A stretch of DNA of 64,000 nt from Rhizobium sullae (GTDB lineage: Bacteria; Pseudomonadota; Alphaproteobacteria; Rhizobiales; Rhizobiaceae): positions 1,488,001 to 1,552,000 of the forward strand of contig NZ_CP104144.1 of the NCBI RefSeq assembly GCF_025200715.1, read 5' to 3'. The position numbers and the translations under genes were made by a program. Every line of letters begins with the position of its first letter. The stretch's first letter is position 1. The notes beneath the pieces were generated by a model. That model worked only from the letters and a program-made list of their open reading frames with translations. It did no database searches and was not told the DNA's origin. Shown here piece by piece: positions 16,046 through 25,172 of this stretch.

Positions 16046-18496
16046 ATGACCCAAAAACTCGTTATCATCGGCAACGGCATGGCACCCGGGCGCATGCTCG
16101 AGCACCTTTTCGAAAAGGCCCCGGGACAATACGAGGTCACGATCTTCAATGCCGAGCCGCGCGTCAACTACGACCGCATCATGCTGTCGCCGGTTCTCTC
16201 CGGTGAGAAGGACTACGAACAGATCATCATTCACGGCGACGGCTGGTACATCAAGCACGGCATCATGCTCTATAAGGGCCACAAGATCGTCAACATCGAT
16301 CGCGCAGCCAAGACCGTCACCTCCGACCACGGCGTCACGGAGAGCTACGACAAGCTGGTGATCGCCACCGGCTCCGTGCCCTTCATCATCCCGGTTCCCG
16401 GCAAGGACCTGCCGGGCGTCATCACCTATCGCGACCTTGATGACGTGCAGGCGATGCTGCTGGCGGCTCAGTCGAGGGAAAAGGCGATCGTCATCGGCGG
16501 CGGCCTGCTCGGCCTCGAAGCGGCTGCCGGCCTTGCGTCGCGCGGCATGGACGTCACTGTTTTGCATGTCATGCCGACGCTGATGGAGCGCCAGCTCGAT
16601 CCTGCGGCCGGCTATCTTCTGCAGAAGGCTGTCGAAGAACGTGGCATCAAGGTCATCACCAAGGCCAACACCAAGCAGATCGTCGGTAACGGCAGGGTCG
16701 AGGGCATCGAACTCGACGACGGCCGCATCATTCCGGCAACGCTGGTCGTCATGGCCGTCGGCATCCGCCCGAGTGTCGGGCTGGCGAAGGACGCTGGTAT
16801 CGCCGTCAATCGCGGCATCGTCGTCGACAACGGCATGCAGACCTCTGATGGCAGCATCATGGCGCTCGGCGAATGCGCCGAAGTGGGCGGACAGGTCTAT
16901 GGTCTCGTCGCACCGCTTTATGAAATGGCCCGCGTGGCCGCCTCGCATCTTTCGGGCGACACTTCGGCCGCCTTCGTTCACTCCGACACCCCGACCAAGC
17001 TCAAGGTCACCGGCATCGACCTCTACTCGCTCGGCGATTTCGCCGATGGCGACGACCGCGAGGAGATTGTGCTCCGCGACGCCTCGGCCGGCGTCTATAA
17101 GCGCCTCGTACTGAAGGACAACAAGATCATCGGAACGGTGCTCTACGGCGAAACCGCAGACGGCGCCTGGTTCAACGATCTCAAGAAGAAGCAGACCAAT
17201 ATTTCCGAGATGCGCGAGACGCTGATCTTCGGACAGGCCTACCAGGGAGGGTCCCCGCTGGACCCTATGGCGGCCGTTGCAGCCTTGCCGGATGATGCGG
17301 AAATCTGCGGCTGCAACGGCGTATGCAAGGGCAAAATCACTTCGACGATTACGGCCAAGGGCCTGACATCGCTTGACGACGTGCGCGCCCATACCAAGGC
17401 TTCCGCATCCTGCGGCTCCTGCACCGGACTTGTCGAACAGCTGATGGCGCTGACGCTCGGCGACAGCTACAATCCGGCTGCCGTCCAGCCGATGTGCACC
17501 TGCACCGAGCTCGGCCATGACGACGTCCGCCGCCTCATCAAGGCCAAGGGGCTGAAAACCATTCCCGCCGTCATGCAGGAACTGGAATGGAAGACCTCCT
17601 GCGGCTGTGCCAAATGTCGCCCGGCGCTCAATTACTACCTCGTCTGCGACTGGCCGGATGAATATGCCGACGACTACCAGTCGCGCTATATCAACGAGCG
17701 CGTCCACGCCAACATCCAGAAGGACGGAACTTATTCCGTCGTGCCGCGCATGTGGGGCGGCGTCACCAACGCTGCCGAATTGCGCGCCATCGCCGATGTC
17801 GTCGACAAGTTCGAGATCCCGATGGTCAAGGTGACCGGCGGTCAGCGCATCGACCTGCTTGGCATCGAGAAGGAAGACCTGCCCGCCGTCTGGGCCGATC
17901 TCGGCAAGGCAGGCTTCGTCTCCGGCCAGGCCTATGCCAAGGGCCTGCGCACGGTAAAGACCTGCGTCGGCTCCGACTGGTGCCGCTTCGGCACGCAGGA
18001 TTCCACAGGTCTTGGCATCCGCATCGAAAAGTTCATGTGGGGTTCCTGGACGCCGGCAAAGGTCAAGATGGCAGTCTCCGGATGTCCGCGCAACTGCGCC
18101 GAGGCGACCTGCAAGGACGTCGGCGTCATCTGCGTCGACTCGGGCTACGAAATCCATTTTGCCGGTGCCGCCGGTCTCGACATCAAGGGCACCGAAGTGC
18201 TCGGACTGGTGAGGAGCGAGGACGAGGCGCTGGAGCATATCGTGGCGCTGACGCAGATGTACCGCGAGCAGGCCCGCTATCTCGAGCGCATCTACAAGTG
18301 GGCCAAGCGCATCGGCCTCGACGAGGTCCGCCGCCAGATCATGGGCGATGCCGAAAAGCGCAAAGCCTATTACGACCGCTTCGTCTTTTCCCAGAAATTT
18401 GCTCAGGTCGATCCCTGGTCGGAGCGCGTCTCCGGCAAGGACAAGCATGAGTTCAAGCCGATGGCGACGATTGGCTACCCACAGGCTGCAGAGTGA
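16046..18496 (+). CDS. nirB: Assimilatory nitrite reductase [NAD(P)H], large subunit
   Basis: This 816-residue enzyme reduces nitrite to ammonium. It shows, in order, an FAD/NADH pyridine nucleotide-disulphide oxidoreductase part (IIGNGMAPGRMLEHL; KAIVIGGGLLGLEAAAGLAS), BFD-type [2Fe-2S] segments (CGCNGVCKGKI, CASCGSC; CTCTELG, CGCAKC, residues about 420-525), and the sulphite/nitrite reductase part with the [4Fe-4S]-siroheme cysteines in CVGSDWCRFG and SGCPRNCAEATC (about 640-685). Length is near that of other NirB proteins. It starts 17 bp after narK. The small subunit and siroheme synthase are in the same operon. Confidence 0.96.
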   Translation: MTQKLVIIGNGMAPGRMLEHLFEKAPGQYEVTIFNAEPRVNYDRIMLSPVLSGEKDYEQIIIHGDGWYIKHGIMLYKGHKIVNIDRAAKTVTSDHGVTESYDKLVIATGSVPFIIPVPGKDLPGVITYRDLDDVQAMLLAAQSREKAIVIGGGLLGLEAAAGLASRGMDVTVLHVMPTLMERQLDPAAGYLLQKAVEERGIKVITKANTKQIVGNGRVEGIELDDGRIIPATLVVMAVGIRPSVGLAKDAGIAVNRGIVVDNGMQTSDGSIMALGECAEVGGQVYGLVAPLYEMARVAASHLSGDTSAAFVHSDTPTKLKVTGIDLYSLGDFADGDDREEIVLRDASAGVYKRLVLKDNKIIGTVLYGETADGAWFNDLKKKQTNISEMRETLIFGQAYQGGSPLDPMAAVAALPDDAEICGCNGVCKGKITSTITAKGLTSLDDVRAHTKASASCGSCTGLVEQLMALTLGDSYNPAAVQPMCTCTELGHDDVRRLIKAKGLKTIPAVMQELEWKTSCGCAKCRPALNYYLVCDWPDEYADDYQSRYINERVHANIQKDGTYSVVPRMWGGVTNAAELRAIADVVDKFEIPMVKVTGGQRIDLLGIEKEDLPAVWADLGKAGFVSGQAYAKGLRTVKTCVGSDWCRFGTQDSTGLGIRIEKFMWGSWTPAKVKMAVSGCPRNCAEATCKDVGVICVDSGYEIHFAGAAGLDIKGTEVLGLVRSEDEALEHIVALTQMYREQARYLERIYKWAKRIGLDEVRRQIMGDAEKRKAYYDRFVFSQKFAQVDPWSERVSGKDKHEFKPMATIGYPQAAE

Positions 18497-18506
18497 GGAG
18501 ATGGAC

Positions 18507-18836
18507 ATGAACTGGATCGCAATTGGTGACATCTCCGATATCCCGCTGCGCGGTGCGCGCTGCGTGAAGACGCCGCAAGGCAAGATCGCCGTCTTCCGCA
18601 CGGCCGAAAACGAGGTCTTCGCCATTGAGGACCACTGCCCGCACAAGGGCGGCCCGCTCTCCCAGGGCATCGTGCATGCCAAGGCGGTCACCTGCCCGCT
18701 GCACAACTGGGTGATCTCGCTTGAAACCGGCAAGGCGCTCGGCGCCGATAAGGGCGAGGTGCGGACCATTCCGGTCCGCAATGAGGACGGCGCCCTCTTC
18801 ATCGCCCTCGAAAGCTTGATGATGGCGGCGGAATAG
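18507..18836 (+). CDS. nirD: Assimilatory nitrite reductase, small subunit
   Basis: This 109-residue Rieske-like subunit pairs with NirB. It keeps the CPHKGG motif and the CPLHNW motif found when a Rieske centre is retained (C48-P-H and C66-P-L-H approximately); many NirD proteins lack these ligands. I choose the ATG at 18507 because GAGGAG at 18495-18500 is then six bases upstream, while the ATG at 18501 would touch it. Its stop abuts the nasA start at 18837. Confidence 0.92.
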   Translation: MNWIAIGDISDIPLRGARCVKTPQGKIAVFRTAENEVFAIEDHCPHKGGPLSQGIVHAKAVTCPLHNWVISLETGKALGADKGEVRTIPVRNEDGALFIALESLMMAAE

Positions 18837-21494
18837 ATGGCGGAAGAGGTCAAGACCACCTGTCCCTACTGCGGCGTTGGCTGTGGCGTCATCGCCAAGA
18901 TCGCCGATGACGGCACTGTGTCCGTCAAAGGCGACCCGGACCACCCGGCAAATTTCGGGCGGCTGTGCTCGAAGGGTTCGGCGCTTGCCGAAACGATCGA
19001 TCTCGACGGCCGCGTCTTGCATCCGGAGATCGCAGGACGGCGGGCCGGCTGGAATGACGCTCTTGATCTCGTCGCGCACCGTTTTTCGGAGACGCTTGCC
19101 GAGCATGGGCCAGACTCCGTTGCTTTCTACGTCTCCGGCCAGCTGCTGACCGAGGATTATTACGTCGCCAACAAGCTGATGAAGGGCTTCGTCGGCTCGG
19201 CCAACATCGACACCAATTCGCGCCTGTGCATGTCGTCTTCCGTTGCCGGCCACCGCCGCGCCTTCGGCGCCGATACCGTGCCCGGCACCTATGAGGACCT
19301 GGAACTGGCCGATCTGGTGATCCTTGCGGGTTCCAACCTCGCCTGGTGCCACCCCGTCATCTATCAACGGCTGGCTGCAGCCAAGGCGGCACGCCCCGGC
19401 ATGAAGGTCGTCGTCATCGACCCGCGCCGCACGATGACTGCTGATATCGCCGATCTGCATCTGGCGATCCGGCCTGACAGCGACGTGGCACTGTTTGTCG
19501 GTCTCTTCGCGCATCTGATCTCTAGCAACGTCATCGACCAGAATTACGTGGCGGAGCATACGAACGGCTTTGCGGAATGCTTCGCAACGGCTTCCGCAGT
19601 GTCTTTCAACGACGTGCTGGAGCACACCGGCCTGCCTGCCATGCAGCTTCGCGAATTCTACCGCCTGTTTGCGGCAACGGAAAAGGTCGTCACCTGCTAC
19701 AGCCAAGGTGTCAACCAGTCCTCGTCGGGCACCGACAAGGTCAACGCAATCATCAATTGCCACCTTGCAACCGGGCGCGTCGGCAAGCCTGGCATGGGGC
19801 CCTTCTCGCTCACCGGCCAGCCGAATGCGATGGGTGGCCGCGAGGTTGGCGGGCTGGCGAACATGCTTGCGGCCCACATGGCGATCGAAAGTGCCGAGGA
19901 CCGCGACCGCGTACAGCGCTTCTGGCAGTCGCCGGCGATTGCCGAAAAGCCGGGTCTTAAGGCCGTCGACATGTTCAAGGCGGTCGGTGACGGCCGCATC
20001 AAGGCGCTGTGGATCATGGCGACGAACCCGGTGGTCTCGCTTCCCGATGCCGATGCCGTCGAGGCCGCGATCAAGGCCTGCCCCTTCGTCGTGGTCTCCG
20101 ACGTCCTTAAGGATACCGATACCGCGCGTCACGCCGATGTCCTCCTGCCGTCCCTCGGCTGGGGAGAAAAGACCGGCACCGTCACCAATTCCGAACGCCG
20201 CATCTCGCGCCAGCGGCCTTTCCTCGATGCTCCAGGCGAAGCCCGTGCGGATTGGTGGCAATTTGTCGAGGTCGCGCGCCGCATGGGCTTTGCCGATGCT
20301 TTCGCCTTTGCCTCGCCGTCAGACATTTTCGACGAGCATGCCGCGCTCTCCGCCTTCGAAAACGATGGCGGCCGCGATTTCGACATCGGCGCCTATGCCG
20401 GCATCGAGAAAGCCGCCTATGACTCGATGGCGCCCTTCCAGTGGCCGCAGCCGACCGGCGACGAGAGGGCCATAACCCGCTTCTTTGCGAAGGGCGGCTT
20501 CTTTCATGCCGATCGCAAGGCACGCTTCATCGCGGTCGAGCCGGCCGTGTCCGACCGCACCAGTGCCGAATACCCGTTTACGCTGAACACCGGCCGCATC
20601 CGCGACCAGTGGCACACGATGACACGCACGGGCAAGAGTGCCCGCCTTTCCGCTCATATCGCCGAGCCTTTTGCCGAGCTTCACCCTCGGGACGCCATGG
20701 AAATCGGTATCGGCAATGCCGGCCTGGTCGAGATCGAGAGCCCGCACGGCAAAGCTGTCGTCCGCGCGCTGATCACAGGCCGCCAAGCCCGTGGCAGCAT
20801 CTTCGTGCCCATGCATTGGAACGATCAATTTGCCGCCAAGGCGCGCATCGATGCCGTTGTTGCCCCGCTCACCGATCCCTTCTCCGGCCAGCCGGCTTCG
20901 AAGAACGTCGCGGTGGCAGCCCGGCCGTTTAAGGCGGCGCGTTACGGCTTTGCAGTCTGCAGGTTGAAGCCGGAAGCCCTCGATTCCACCTACTGGGCGC
21001 TTGCCAAGGCAGATGGCGGCTGGCGGGTAGAACTCGCCTTCGATCACGCGATCGACGATTGGTGCGATTGGTGCCGAACCACGTTCGGCATTCCTGACGG
21101 CATCGATCCGCTCGGCTACGCCGACCAGCAGTCGGGCGATCTGCGGCTCGCCTTCTTCGACGGCACGCGCCTGCTTGCCGGGCTGTTCCTCGCCCGCGAA
21201 CCGGTCGCCGTCGCCCGCAACTGGGCGATCTCGCAGCTTGCCGCCGAACATGGCGACTTGCGCAAGCGCTTCGCGCTTGTCGCCGGCCGCCCCGGCGCCG
21301 GCAAGCCGGACCCGGGCGCCACGGTCTGTTCCTGCTTCAGCGTCGGCGTCAACCAGATCGTCGCGGCGGTTCGCGGCGGTTGCCACAGCGTCGAAGCCGT
21401 CGGCAAAGAACTTAACGCCGGCACCAACTGCGGCTCCTGCCGCGCCGAGATCAGGGGGATCATCGATGGATGTCTTGCAGCAGCCGCGGAATGA
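18837..21494 (+). CDS. nasA: Assimilatory nitrate reductase catalytic subunit (Mo-bisMGD, [4Fe-4S], BFD domain)
   Basis: This 885-residue enzyme reduces nitrate to nitrite in the cytoplasm. The N-terminal [4Fe-4S] motif is TCPYCGVGCGV (Cys9, 12, 16) with the fourth cysteine in GRLCSKGS. The molybdopterin oxidoreductase core and the dinucleotide-binding domain (LNTGRIRDQWHTMTRTGKS) follow. The C-terminus carries an added BFD-type [2Fe-2S] domain (CSCFSVGVNQIV ... NCGSCRAEI, from about residue 830). No separate NasB-like NADH flavoprotein is encoded in the operon, so the electron donor may be elsewhere. The gene directly follows nirD. Confidence 0.94.
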   Translation: MAEEVKTTCPYCGVGCGVIAKIADDGTVSVKGDPDHPANFGRLCSKGSALAETIDLDGRVLHPEIAGRRAGWNDALDLVAHRFSETLAEHGPDSVAFYVSGQLLTEDYYVANKLMKGFVGSANIDTNSRLCMSSSVAGHRRAFGADTVPGTYEDLELADLVILAGSNLAWCHPVIYQRLAAAKAARPGMKVVVIDPRRTMTADIADLHLAIRPDSDVALFVGLFAHLISSNVIDQNYVAEHTNGFAECFATASAVSFNDVLEHTGLPAMQLREFYRLFAATEKVVTCYSQGVNQSSSGTDKVNAIINCHLATGRVGKPGMGPFSLTGQPNAMGGREVGGLANMLAAHMAIESAEDRDRVQRFWQSPAIAEKPGLKAVDMFKAVGDGRIKALWIMATNPVVSLPDADAVEAAIKACPFVVVSDVLKDTDTARHADVLLPSLGWGEKTGTVTNSERRISRQRPFLDAPGEARADWWQFVEVARRMGFADAFAFASPSDIFDEHAALSAFENDGGRDFDIGAYAGIEKAAYDSMAPFQWPQPTGDERAITRFFAKGGFFHADRKARFIAVEPAVSDRTSAEYPFTLNTGRIRDQWHTMTRTGKSARLSAHIAEPFAELHPRDAMEIGIGNAGLVEIESPHGKAVVRALITGRQARGSIFVPMHWNDQFAAKARIDAVVAPLTDPFSGQPASKNVAVAARPFKAARYGFAVCRLKPEALDSTYWALAKADGGWRVELAFDHAIDDWCDWCRTTFGIPDGIDPLGYADQQSGDLRLAFFDGTRLLAGLFLAREPVAVARNWAISQLAAEHGDLRKRFALVAGRPGAGKPDPGATVCSCFSVGVNQIVAAVRGGCHSVEAVGKELNAGTNCGSCRAEIRGIIDGCLAAAAE

Positions 21495-22935
21495 TAATCC
21501 TGCCCGCATGGAGCCGCTTGCAAAGCTGCCCGTCTTCTGGGCGCTTGAAGGCAAGCGGTGTGTTGTCGCGGGCGGGACTGATGGCTGCGCCTGGAAGGCG
21601 GAACTTCTCGCCGCCTGCGGCGCTCATGTCGAAATCTACGCCGAAACGCTGAGCGACACGTTCAAGGCTCTCCTTGGCCGCACGCCAGAGCACCCCGCAG
21701 CCAGGTTGACCCACCATCCGAGGCATTGGCAGACGGAAGCGCTGACGGGAGCCACTATCGCCATTGCCGATTGCGACGACGATGCGCAAGCCAGGCGCTT
21801 CTTCGAAGCGGCACGGAAACTGGGTGTTCCGGTCAATGTCATCGACAAGCCCGATTTCTGCCAGTTCCAGTTCGGGTCGATCGTCAACCGCTCCCCCGTG
21901 GTTGTCGCGATCTCGACGGATGGCGCAGCCCCCATTCTTGCCCAAAACATCCGCCGCAAGATCGAGACGCTGCTTCCGCGTACGCTGAAATCCTGGGCCG
22001 AACTTGCCCAATCGATGCGTGGCAAGATCAACGGAATGCTTGATGCTGCTTCCGCGCGGCGTCTTTTCTGGGAAAAATTCGCCGACATGGCGTTCGACGG
22101 TTCTGCCGACCGCGACGCCGAAAAGCGGCTTTTGCTTGCCGCCCGCGGCCTGAAATCGACCGCAAGCACAACCGGACGCGTGACCCTCGTCGGTGCCGGT
22201 CCCGGCGATGCAGAGCTCCTGACTCTGAAGGCGGTCCGCGCCCTGCAGGCGGCCGACGTCATCCTCTTCGACGATCTCGTTTCAGCCGAGGTACTGGAGC
22301 TCGCCCGGCGCGAGGCCAAGCGCATGCTGGTCGGCAAGCGGGGCGGTCGCACCAGCTGCCGCCAGGAAGATATCAACGCGATGATGGTGAAGCTTGCAAA
22401 GGCAGGCAAGCGCGTCGTCCGCCTCAAGTCCGGCGACCCGATGATCTTCGGCCGCGCCGGCGAAGAGATCGCCCACCTTGATCGCGAGAACATCCCGGTT
22501 GACGTCATTCCCGGCATCACGGCCGCAAGCGCCATGGCCTCGCGCCTTGGCATTTCGCTGACCCATCGCGACTGCGCCCAGTCGGTACGCTTCATCACCG
22601 GCCATTCCCGCCATGGCGGATTGCCGGTGGATGTCGACTGGGCCGCCGCCGCCGATCCGCATGCGACCACTGTTTTCTACATGGGCGGCAGGACAGCGCC
22701 ACTCATTGCCGACCGGCTGATCGCCGAAGGGCTCCCGCCCGGGACGCCGGCCGTCATCATGAGTGACGTGAGCCGCGCCACGCAGCGTGAATGGCACGGG
22801 CATCTCGGCGCTCTTGCCAACGGCATAAGCGAGATCGGTTACGACAACCCCGTCCTGATCGCGATCGGGGATGTTTTTGCCGCCCGGCAAAGATCCATGG
22901 ATGCCGCGCCACAATCGGCCGCCGCGTCTTCCTGA
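21466..22935 (+). CDS. cysG: Siroheme synthase (uroporphyrinogen-III methyltransferase/precorrin-2 dehydrogenase/ferrochelatase)
   Basis: This 489-residue fused enzyme makes siroheme, the nitrite reductase cofactor. The N-terminal third is the precorrin-2 dehydrogenase/ferrochelatase part (CVVAGGTDGCAWKAELLAAC; FCQFQFGSIVNRSPVVVAIS). The C-terminal part is SUMT (VTLVGAGPGDAELLTLKAVR; RLKSGDPMIFGRAGEE). The ATG at 21466 has AGGGGG seven bases upstream and overlaps the nasA end by 29 bp; the later in-frame ATG at 21508 has no such site. The N-terminal glycine motif is GGTDGCAWK where GGGxVAxRK is usual, which is a small deviation. Confidence 0.92.
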   Translation: MDVLQQPRNDNPARMEPLAKLPVFWALEGKRCVVAGGTDGCAWKAELLAACGAHVEIYAETLSDTFKALLGRTPEHPAARLTHHPRHWQTEALTGATIAIADCDDDAQARRFFEAARKLGVPVNVIDKPDFCQFQFGSIVNRSPVVVAISTDGAAPILAQNIRRKIETLLPRTLKSWAELAQSMRGKINGMLDAASARRLFWEKFADMAFDGSADRDAEKRLLLAARGLKSTASTTGRVTLVGAGPGDAELLTLKAVRALQAADVILFDDLVSAEVLELARREAKRMLVGKRGGRTSCRQEDINAMMVKLAKAGKRVVRLKSGDPMIFGRAGEEIAHLDRENIPVDVIPGITAASAMASRLGISLTHRDCAQSVRFITGHSRHGGLPVDVDWAAAADPHATTVFYMGGRTAPLIADRLIAEGLPPGTPAVIMSDVSRATQREWHGHLGALANGISEIGYDNPVLIAIGDVFAARQRSMDAAPQSAAASS

Positions 22936-23218
22936 GAAGCAGGCTGGCAACCTGAAGTGCCTGATGGCCTTGGCCATGCGTGAGAAGACGCCAATCGGTC
23001 GCGGCCGCGAAACGCATGGTCACCCGCGTCATCTGCACCGAAGATAGAGACGAGGCATGGGAGTCCGCCAAGAGGCGCATCCAGAAAGGTTCGGAAAATC
23101 CATGCCGACGAGCACTTCACCTACGACGATCTCGCGAGCCTAACGGGGCTGAACCGCGTCAATCACCGCAAGGAATACGAGACTGAGGACGAGAGTTTGC
23201 GGGCCTTGGGCCACAGTT
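22936..23218. other. Gap between cysG and the toxin gene; possible gene remnant
   Basis: No intact gene is visible in these 283 bases. Short in-frame runs such as VICTEDRDEAWESAKRRI (from about 23020) and DEHFTYDDLASLTGLNRVN (from about 23109, another frame) look protein-like and could be a frameshifted remnant. I do not recognise the family. Confidence 0.25.
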
Positions 23219-23578
23219 CTACCTTTCTTCGGCGGCTTTTTCATCCAGTGCAGCCAAATCCTCCAGAAGGCGTACCGGCAAATCCATCCGCTCATGCAGG
23301 ATGCTCATCACACCTAGATCGCCATTATTCAATTCGCGGAAAAACACATAATGCCGCCCATATCGGCTGAAATACGCCTCGCGTTTGACGTCAGCCGGCA
23401 CCGCAAGCTTCTGCGGAAGCTTTCGCCATATCGCCTTGTCATCGCACAACCGCTGCAAATGGGTATGCAATCCCGTGATGTAGGTCACGGCTTGCTTATC
23501 ACCCCATTTCTCGACGGTGTCGCGCCAAATCTTGTCCTGAGCGGCATCAGCTCGCGGATAGAACCGATAGGCAACCAT
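23219..23578 (-). CDS. ParE/RelE-superfamily toxin of a type II toxin-antitoxin pair
   Basis: This 119-residue small protein fits the ParE-like fold: an N-terminal YRFYPRADAAQDKIWRDTVEKWG and a C-terminal beta-strand region with YFSRYGRHYVFFRELNNGDLGVMSILHERMD. Its start is two bases after the antitoxin stop, so the two are co-translated. ParE toxins inhibit gyrase and RelE toxins cleave mRNA; which applies cannot be told. The C-terminal tail (LLEDLAALDEKAAEER) is longer than usual. Confidence 0.8.
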   Translation of the reverse strand: MVAYRFYPRADAAQDKIWRDTVEKWGDKQAVTYITGLHTHLQRLCDDKAIWRKLPQKLAVPADVKREAYFSRYGRHYVFFRELNNGDLGVMSILHERMDLPVRLLEDLAALDEKAAEER

Positions 23579-23580
23579 TG

Positions 23581-23832
23581 TCAGCGGCGCTGATTACGGC
23601 GGATTACGTCCTCGGCCGTGACGGTGACAAATTCACTATCGTCCGCGCGCATGGCGGGGGCCAGTTCCTTTTGCAGCGCCTCCCATGCCTCATCACGGGT
23701 CTGCAAATCCCGACGGATCAAGGCACGAATGTACTCGCTGGCATTTTCGTAAAGACCACCCTCACCGATTTGCTGCTGGATATGGGCTTGCAACTGACCA
23801 CCGACCTTCACATGGATGCTTCCCGATGCCAT
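23581..23832 (-). CDS. ParD-like (CC2985 family) antitoxin
   Basis: This 83-residue ribbon-helix-helix antitoxin begins MASGSIHVKVGGQLQAHIQQ and continues GGLYENASEYIRALIRRDL, typical of the ParD/CC2985 group. I use the ATG at 23830-23832, with AAAGGA upstream; a longer frame to 23856 lacks a ribosome binding site. The antitoxin-first order is usual, and the protein should repress its own promoter. Confidence 0.82.
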   Translation of the reverse strand: MASGSIHVKVGGQLQAHIQQQIGEGGLYENASEYIRALIRRDLQTRDEAWEALQKELAPAMRADDSEFVTVTAEDVIRRNQRR

Positions 23833-23858
23833 TGGCAATATCCTTTCGTTCTGCACTT

Positions 23859-23887
23859 ATTGTGGGTTGCGTAGCACATATTGTCAA
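23859..23887 (-). promoter_or_regulatory. Promoter of the toxin-antitoxin pair
   Basis: Read on the minus strand, TTGACA (23882-23887) is followed after 17 bases by CACAAT (23859-23864), a good housekeeping promoter about 27 bp before the antitoxin ATG. A loose dyad (TTGTG ... CACAT) over the -10 side could be the antitoxin's site. Confidence 0.55.
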
Positions 23888-23983
23888 TAAACATCACACT
23901 TGCCACTGGATCGGTTCGCTGTACCCCCGCAGGCATCTTGCGTGGCGAACACTCGCAACGGCGCGAAGCATCGCGCGATCCAG

Positions 23984-25033
23984 TCAGGGCCGTCCTGCAG
24001 GTGCCAAACTCTTCCTGCTGACCAGTGAGGGCCTCAGCAGGAGATGTTCCGGTTCGCTGCGGCCTTCGATCCTCGACAGAAGCGCCCGTGTCGCCGCTTC
24101 GCCGAGTTCCCTGCCCGACTGGTCGATGCTTGCCAGATTGATCAGGCTAAGAGCCGCGGTCGCGGAATTGTCGTAGCCGATCATCGCCAGGTCTTCGGGT
24201 ATCCGGACGCCCATTTCCGCGGCCGTGCTCAAAAGCGTAATGGCATCGAGATCGCTCCAGCAGAAGACAGCGTGAGGCCTGTCACTTCGCGCCAGGAACG
24301 ACCGCATTGCCTTTTCGCGCTTAGGAGAATTGACTGGAATATGGAAGATCGGTGCTGAGGAGCCAAGGCCTGCTCGCTGCATGGCGCGTCGGTATCCGAT
24401 TTCACGCTGATGAACAACGGAAACCTTGTGGCCTTCGCGGGCCCCCAGGCTGAGCATCTCGATGTCGCGGTAGCCGCACTCGAGTAACGCCTCCACCGCG
24501 ATTTCTGCCCCTCGCTGGTCATCGGCATTCACCGTGTCGAAGGTCTCCGCCTTCGGATCATGATAGCCGACAGCGACAATTGGAATTTGCGCGGCGAATT
24601 TTGCGATAATTTCAGACGGCAGGCGAGGAGCGACGAGGATGAGCCCATCCATCTTGTAGTCGATCATCGACTCGATGAGAGAGGTTTCCAGTTGCGTGCG
24701 CGCCTCGCTGACACCGATCATCGCCTGGTAATGCGACGGCGCCAGGACGCCATTCACACCGTCGATGACCTCGGGCAGGAACGGATTGCGTATGTCGATA
24801 AGGAGCAATCCTATCGTGAACGTGCGCCCGCGCAGGCCACGCGCGGTCCTTGACGGCCGATATCCCAACTCTTCGATCGAACCGGTCACTTTGGCGCGAA
24901 GGTTCTCGCTCACTCCGTATGCATCGCGCATGACCTTTGAAACCGCCGCAACAGATACACCTGCATGCGCCGCAACCGTCCGTATCGTCACGCGGTCGCG
25001 CTTTGCAGGCTTCGACTTCTCTTTGATTGGCAT
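23984..25033 (-). CDS. LacI-family transcriptional repressor
   Basis: This 349-residue regulator has an N-terminal LacI HTH (VTIRTVAAHAGVSVAAVSKV, about residues 17-36, then the hinge region LGYRPSRTARGLRG) and a periplasmic-binding-like effector domain. The start MPIKEKSKP at 25031-25033 is chosen because upstream sequence is not family-like. It is divergent from the rhamnosidase/ABC operon and is expected to bind the dyad at 25126-25155 and release it on a sugar signal. Confidence 0.92.
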   Translation of the reverse strand: MPIKEKSKPAKRDRVTIRTVAAHAGVSVAAVSKVMRDAYGVSENLRAKVTGSIEELGYRPSRTARGLRGRTFTIGLLLIDIRNPFLPEVIDGVNGVLAPSHYQAMIGVSEARTQLETSLIESMIDYKMDGLILVAPRLPSEIIAKFAAQIPIVAVGYHDPKAETFDTVNADDQRGAEIAVEALLECGYRDIEMLSLGAREGHKVSVVHQREIGYRRAMQRAGLGSSAPIFHIPVNSPKREKAMRSFLARSDRPHAVFCWSDLDAITLLSTAAEMGVRIPEDLAMIGYDNSATAALSLINLASIDQSGRELGEAATRALLSRIEGRSEPEHLLLRPSLVSRKSLAPAGRP

Positions 25034-25125
25034 GAAATCCTCAGTTGCGTTCTGCAAGCCTTGCCGCCTCGCCAAATCACCATGGCAGACCAATCGCAAA
25101 ATATCTATTGCACTCCCAGAAAAAA

Positions 25126-25155
25126 TGTAGAACGTTATACGGAGAACGTTCTACA
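25126..25155. promoter_or_regulatory. Operator of the divergent LacI regulator
   Basis: TGTAGAACGTT (25126-25136) and AACGTTCTACA (25145-25155) form an exact 11-bp inverted repeat around an 8-bp spacer, ending 17 bp before the rhamnosidase ATG. Each half includes GAACGTT with a central CG, as in LacI-family sites. The position suits repression of the rightward operon. Confidence 0.75.
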
Positions 25156-25172
25156 AACATGCGGAGGATTTG

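Noticed and set aside
16025..18859. 944-codon open frame on the minus strand
   Set aside because: It lies opposite nirB and nirD and is a by-product of GC-rich codon use; the plus-strand proteins carry full family motifs.
18453..21554. Long minus-strand open frames of 602 and 411 codons
   Set aside because: They are shadows of nirD, nasA and cysG, with low-complexity, charge-rich sequence and no family features.
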